Below, one piece after another: positions 5,752 through 5,781 of a DNA stretch of 5,781 nt. Origin of the DNA: CAZZCP01 sp964653235 (GTDB lineage: Bacteria > Bdellovibrionota > Bdellovibrionia > Bdellovibrionales > UBA840); NCBI GenBank assembly GCA_964653235.1, contig CAZZCP010000109.1, positions 1 to 5,781 on the forward strand. Reading direction: 5' to 3'. Within the stretch, counting starts at the first letter, position 1, and each line of letters starts with the position of its first letter. A program made the translations under genes and the position numbers. Under the pieces are notes generated by a model that searched no databases, had not been told where the DNA came from, and was given only the letters and a program-made list of their open reading frames with translations.

Positions 5752-5781
5752 AATTTTTGAAACCGCAGCCATTTGTCCGAG

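Noticed and set aside
5581..5772. Minus-strand frame, open to the right edge, overlapping the zinc-ribbon gene start
   Set aside because: It lies out of frame across the CPQC/CPNC coding region and through the repeat copy; the zinc-ribbon frame has clear motifs, this one has none.
5742..5781. Possible 3' end of an upstream minus-strand gene (ending WLRFQKLKK then TGA) at the right edge
   Set aside because: Only 12 codons are visible and all three minus frames are open at the edge, so no choice can be justified; noted because TCGGAC is in the same frame relative to a TGA as at 911-931.

Overview
The window looks like ordinary chromosome from a Gram-negative bacterium of moderate-to-low GC (about 40% by eye). 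IHF alpha is present directly behind pheST. PheS carries a Cys-rich insertion of the kind I associate with delta-proteobacterial and Bdellovibrionota-like lineages. There is also an outer-membrane-type lipoprotein. I infer a Bdellovibrionota/Oligoflexia or delta-proteobacterial relative, but the window alone cannot fix the taxon.

All convincing genes lie on the minus strand, so transcription reads from right to left. From the right edge: a 74-bp stretch carrying one copy of a dispersed repeat (5724-5751); a small zinc-ribbon membrane protein of unknown function (5330-5707); pheS (4269-5291); pheT (1843-4272, overlapping pheS by 4 bp); ihfA (1432-1767); and a short MerR-type regulator (986-1420), which ends in a weak hairpin/T-tract terminator. 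A 356-bp gene-free stretch follows (630-985). At the left edge is the first 209 codons of a secreted lipoprotein with two internal repeats (629 down to 1, running out of the window).

pheS and pheT encode the two subunits of phenylalanyl-tRNA synthetase and are translationally coupled. ihfA and the MerR gene follow with short gaps (75 and 11 bp) and probably share the transcript. Linkage of pheST with ihfA and a small MerR regulator is a known conserved arrangement. The zinc-ribbon gene sits 38 bp upstream of pheS and may be co-transcribed with it.

The most unusual structure is in the gene-free stretch: a perfect 21-bp inverted repeat (776-796 and 926-946) bounding a 171-bp unit. A third, near-identical copy of one arm lies 5 kb away at 5724-5751, upstream of the zinc-ribbon gene. 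This looks like a dispersed intergenic repeat or a small MITE-like element. A CTCGGAC motif recurs beside the copies and at the right edge. I see no new defence system, CRISPR array, prophage, complete insertion sequence, tRNA or rRNA.
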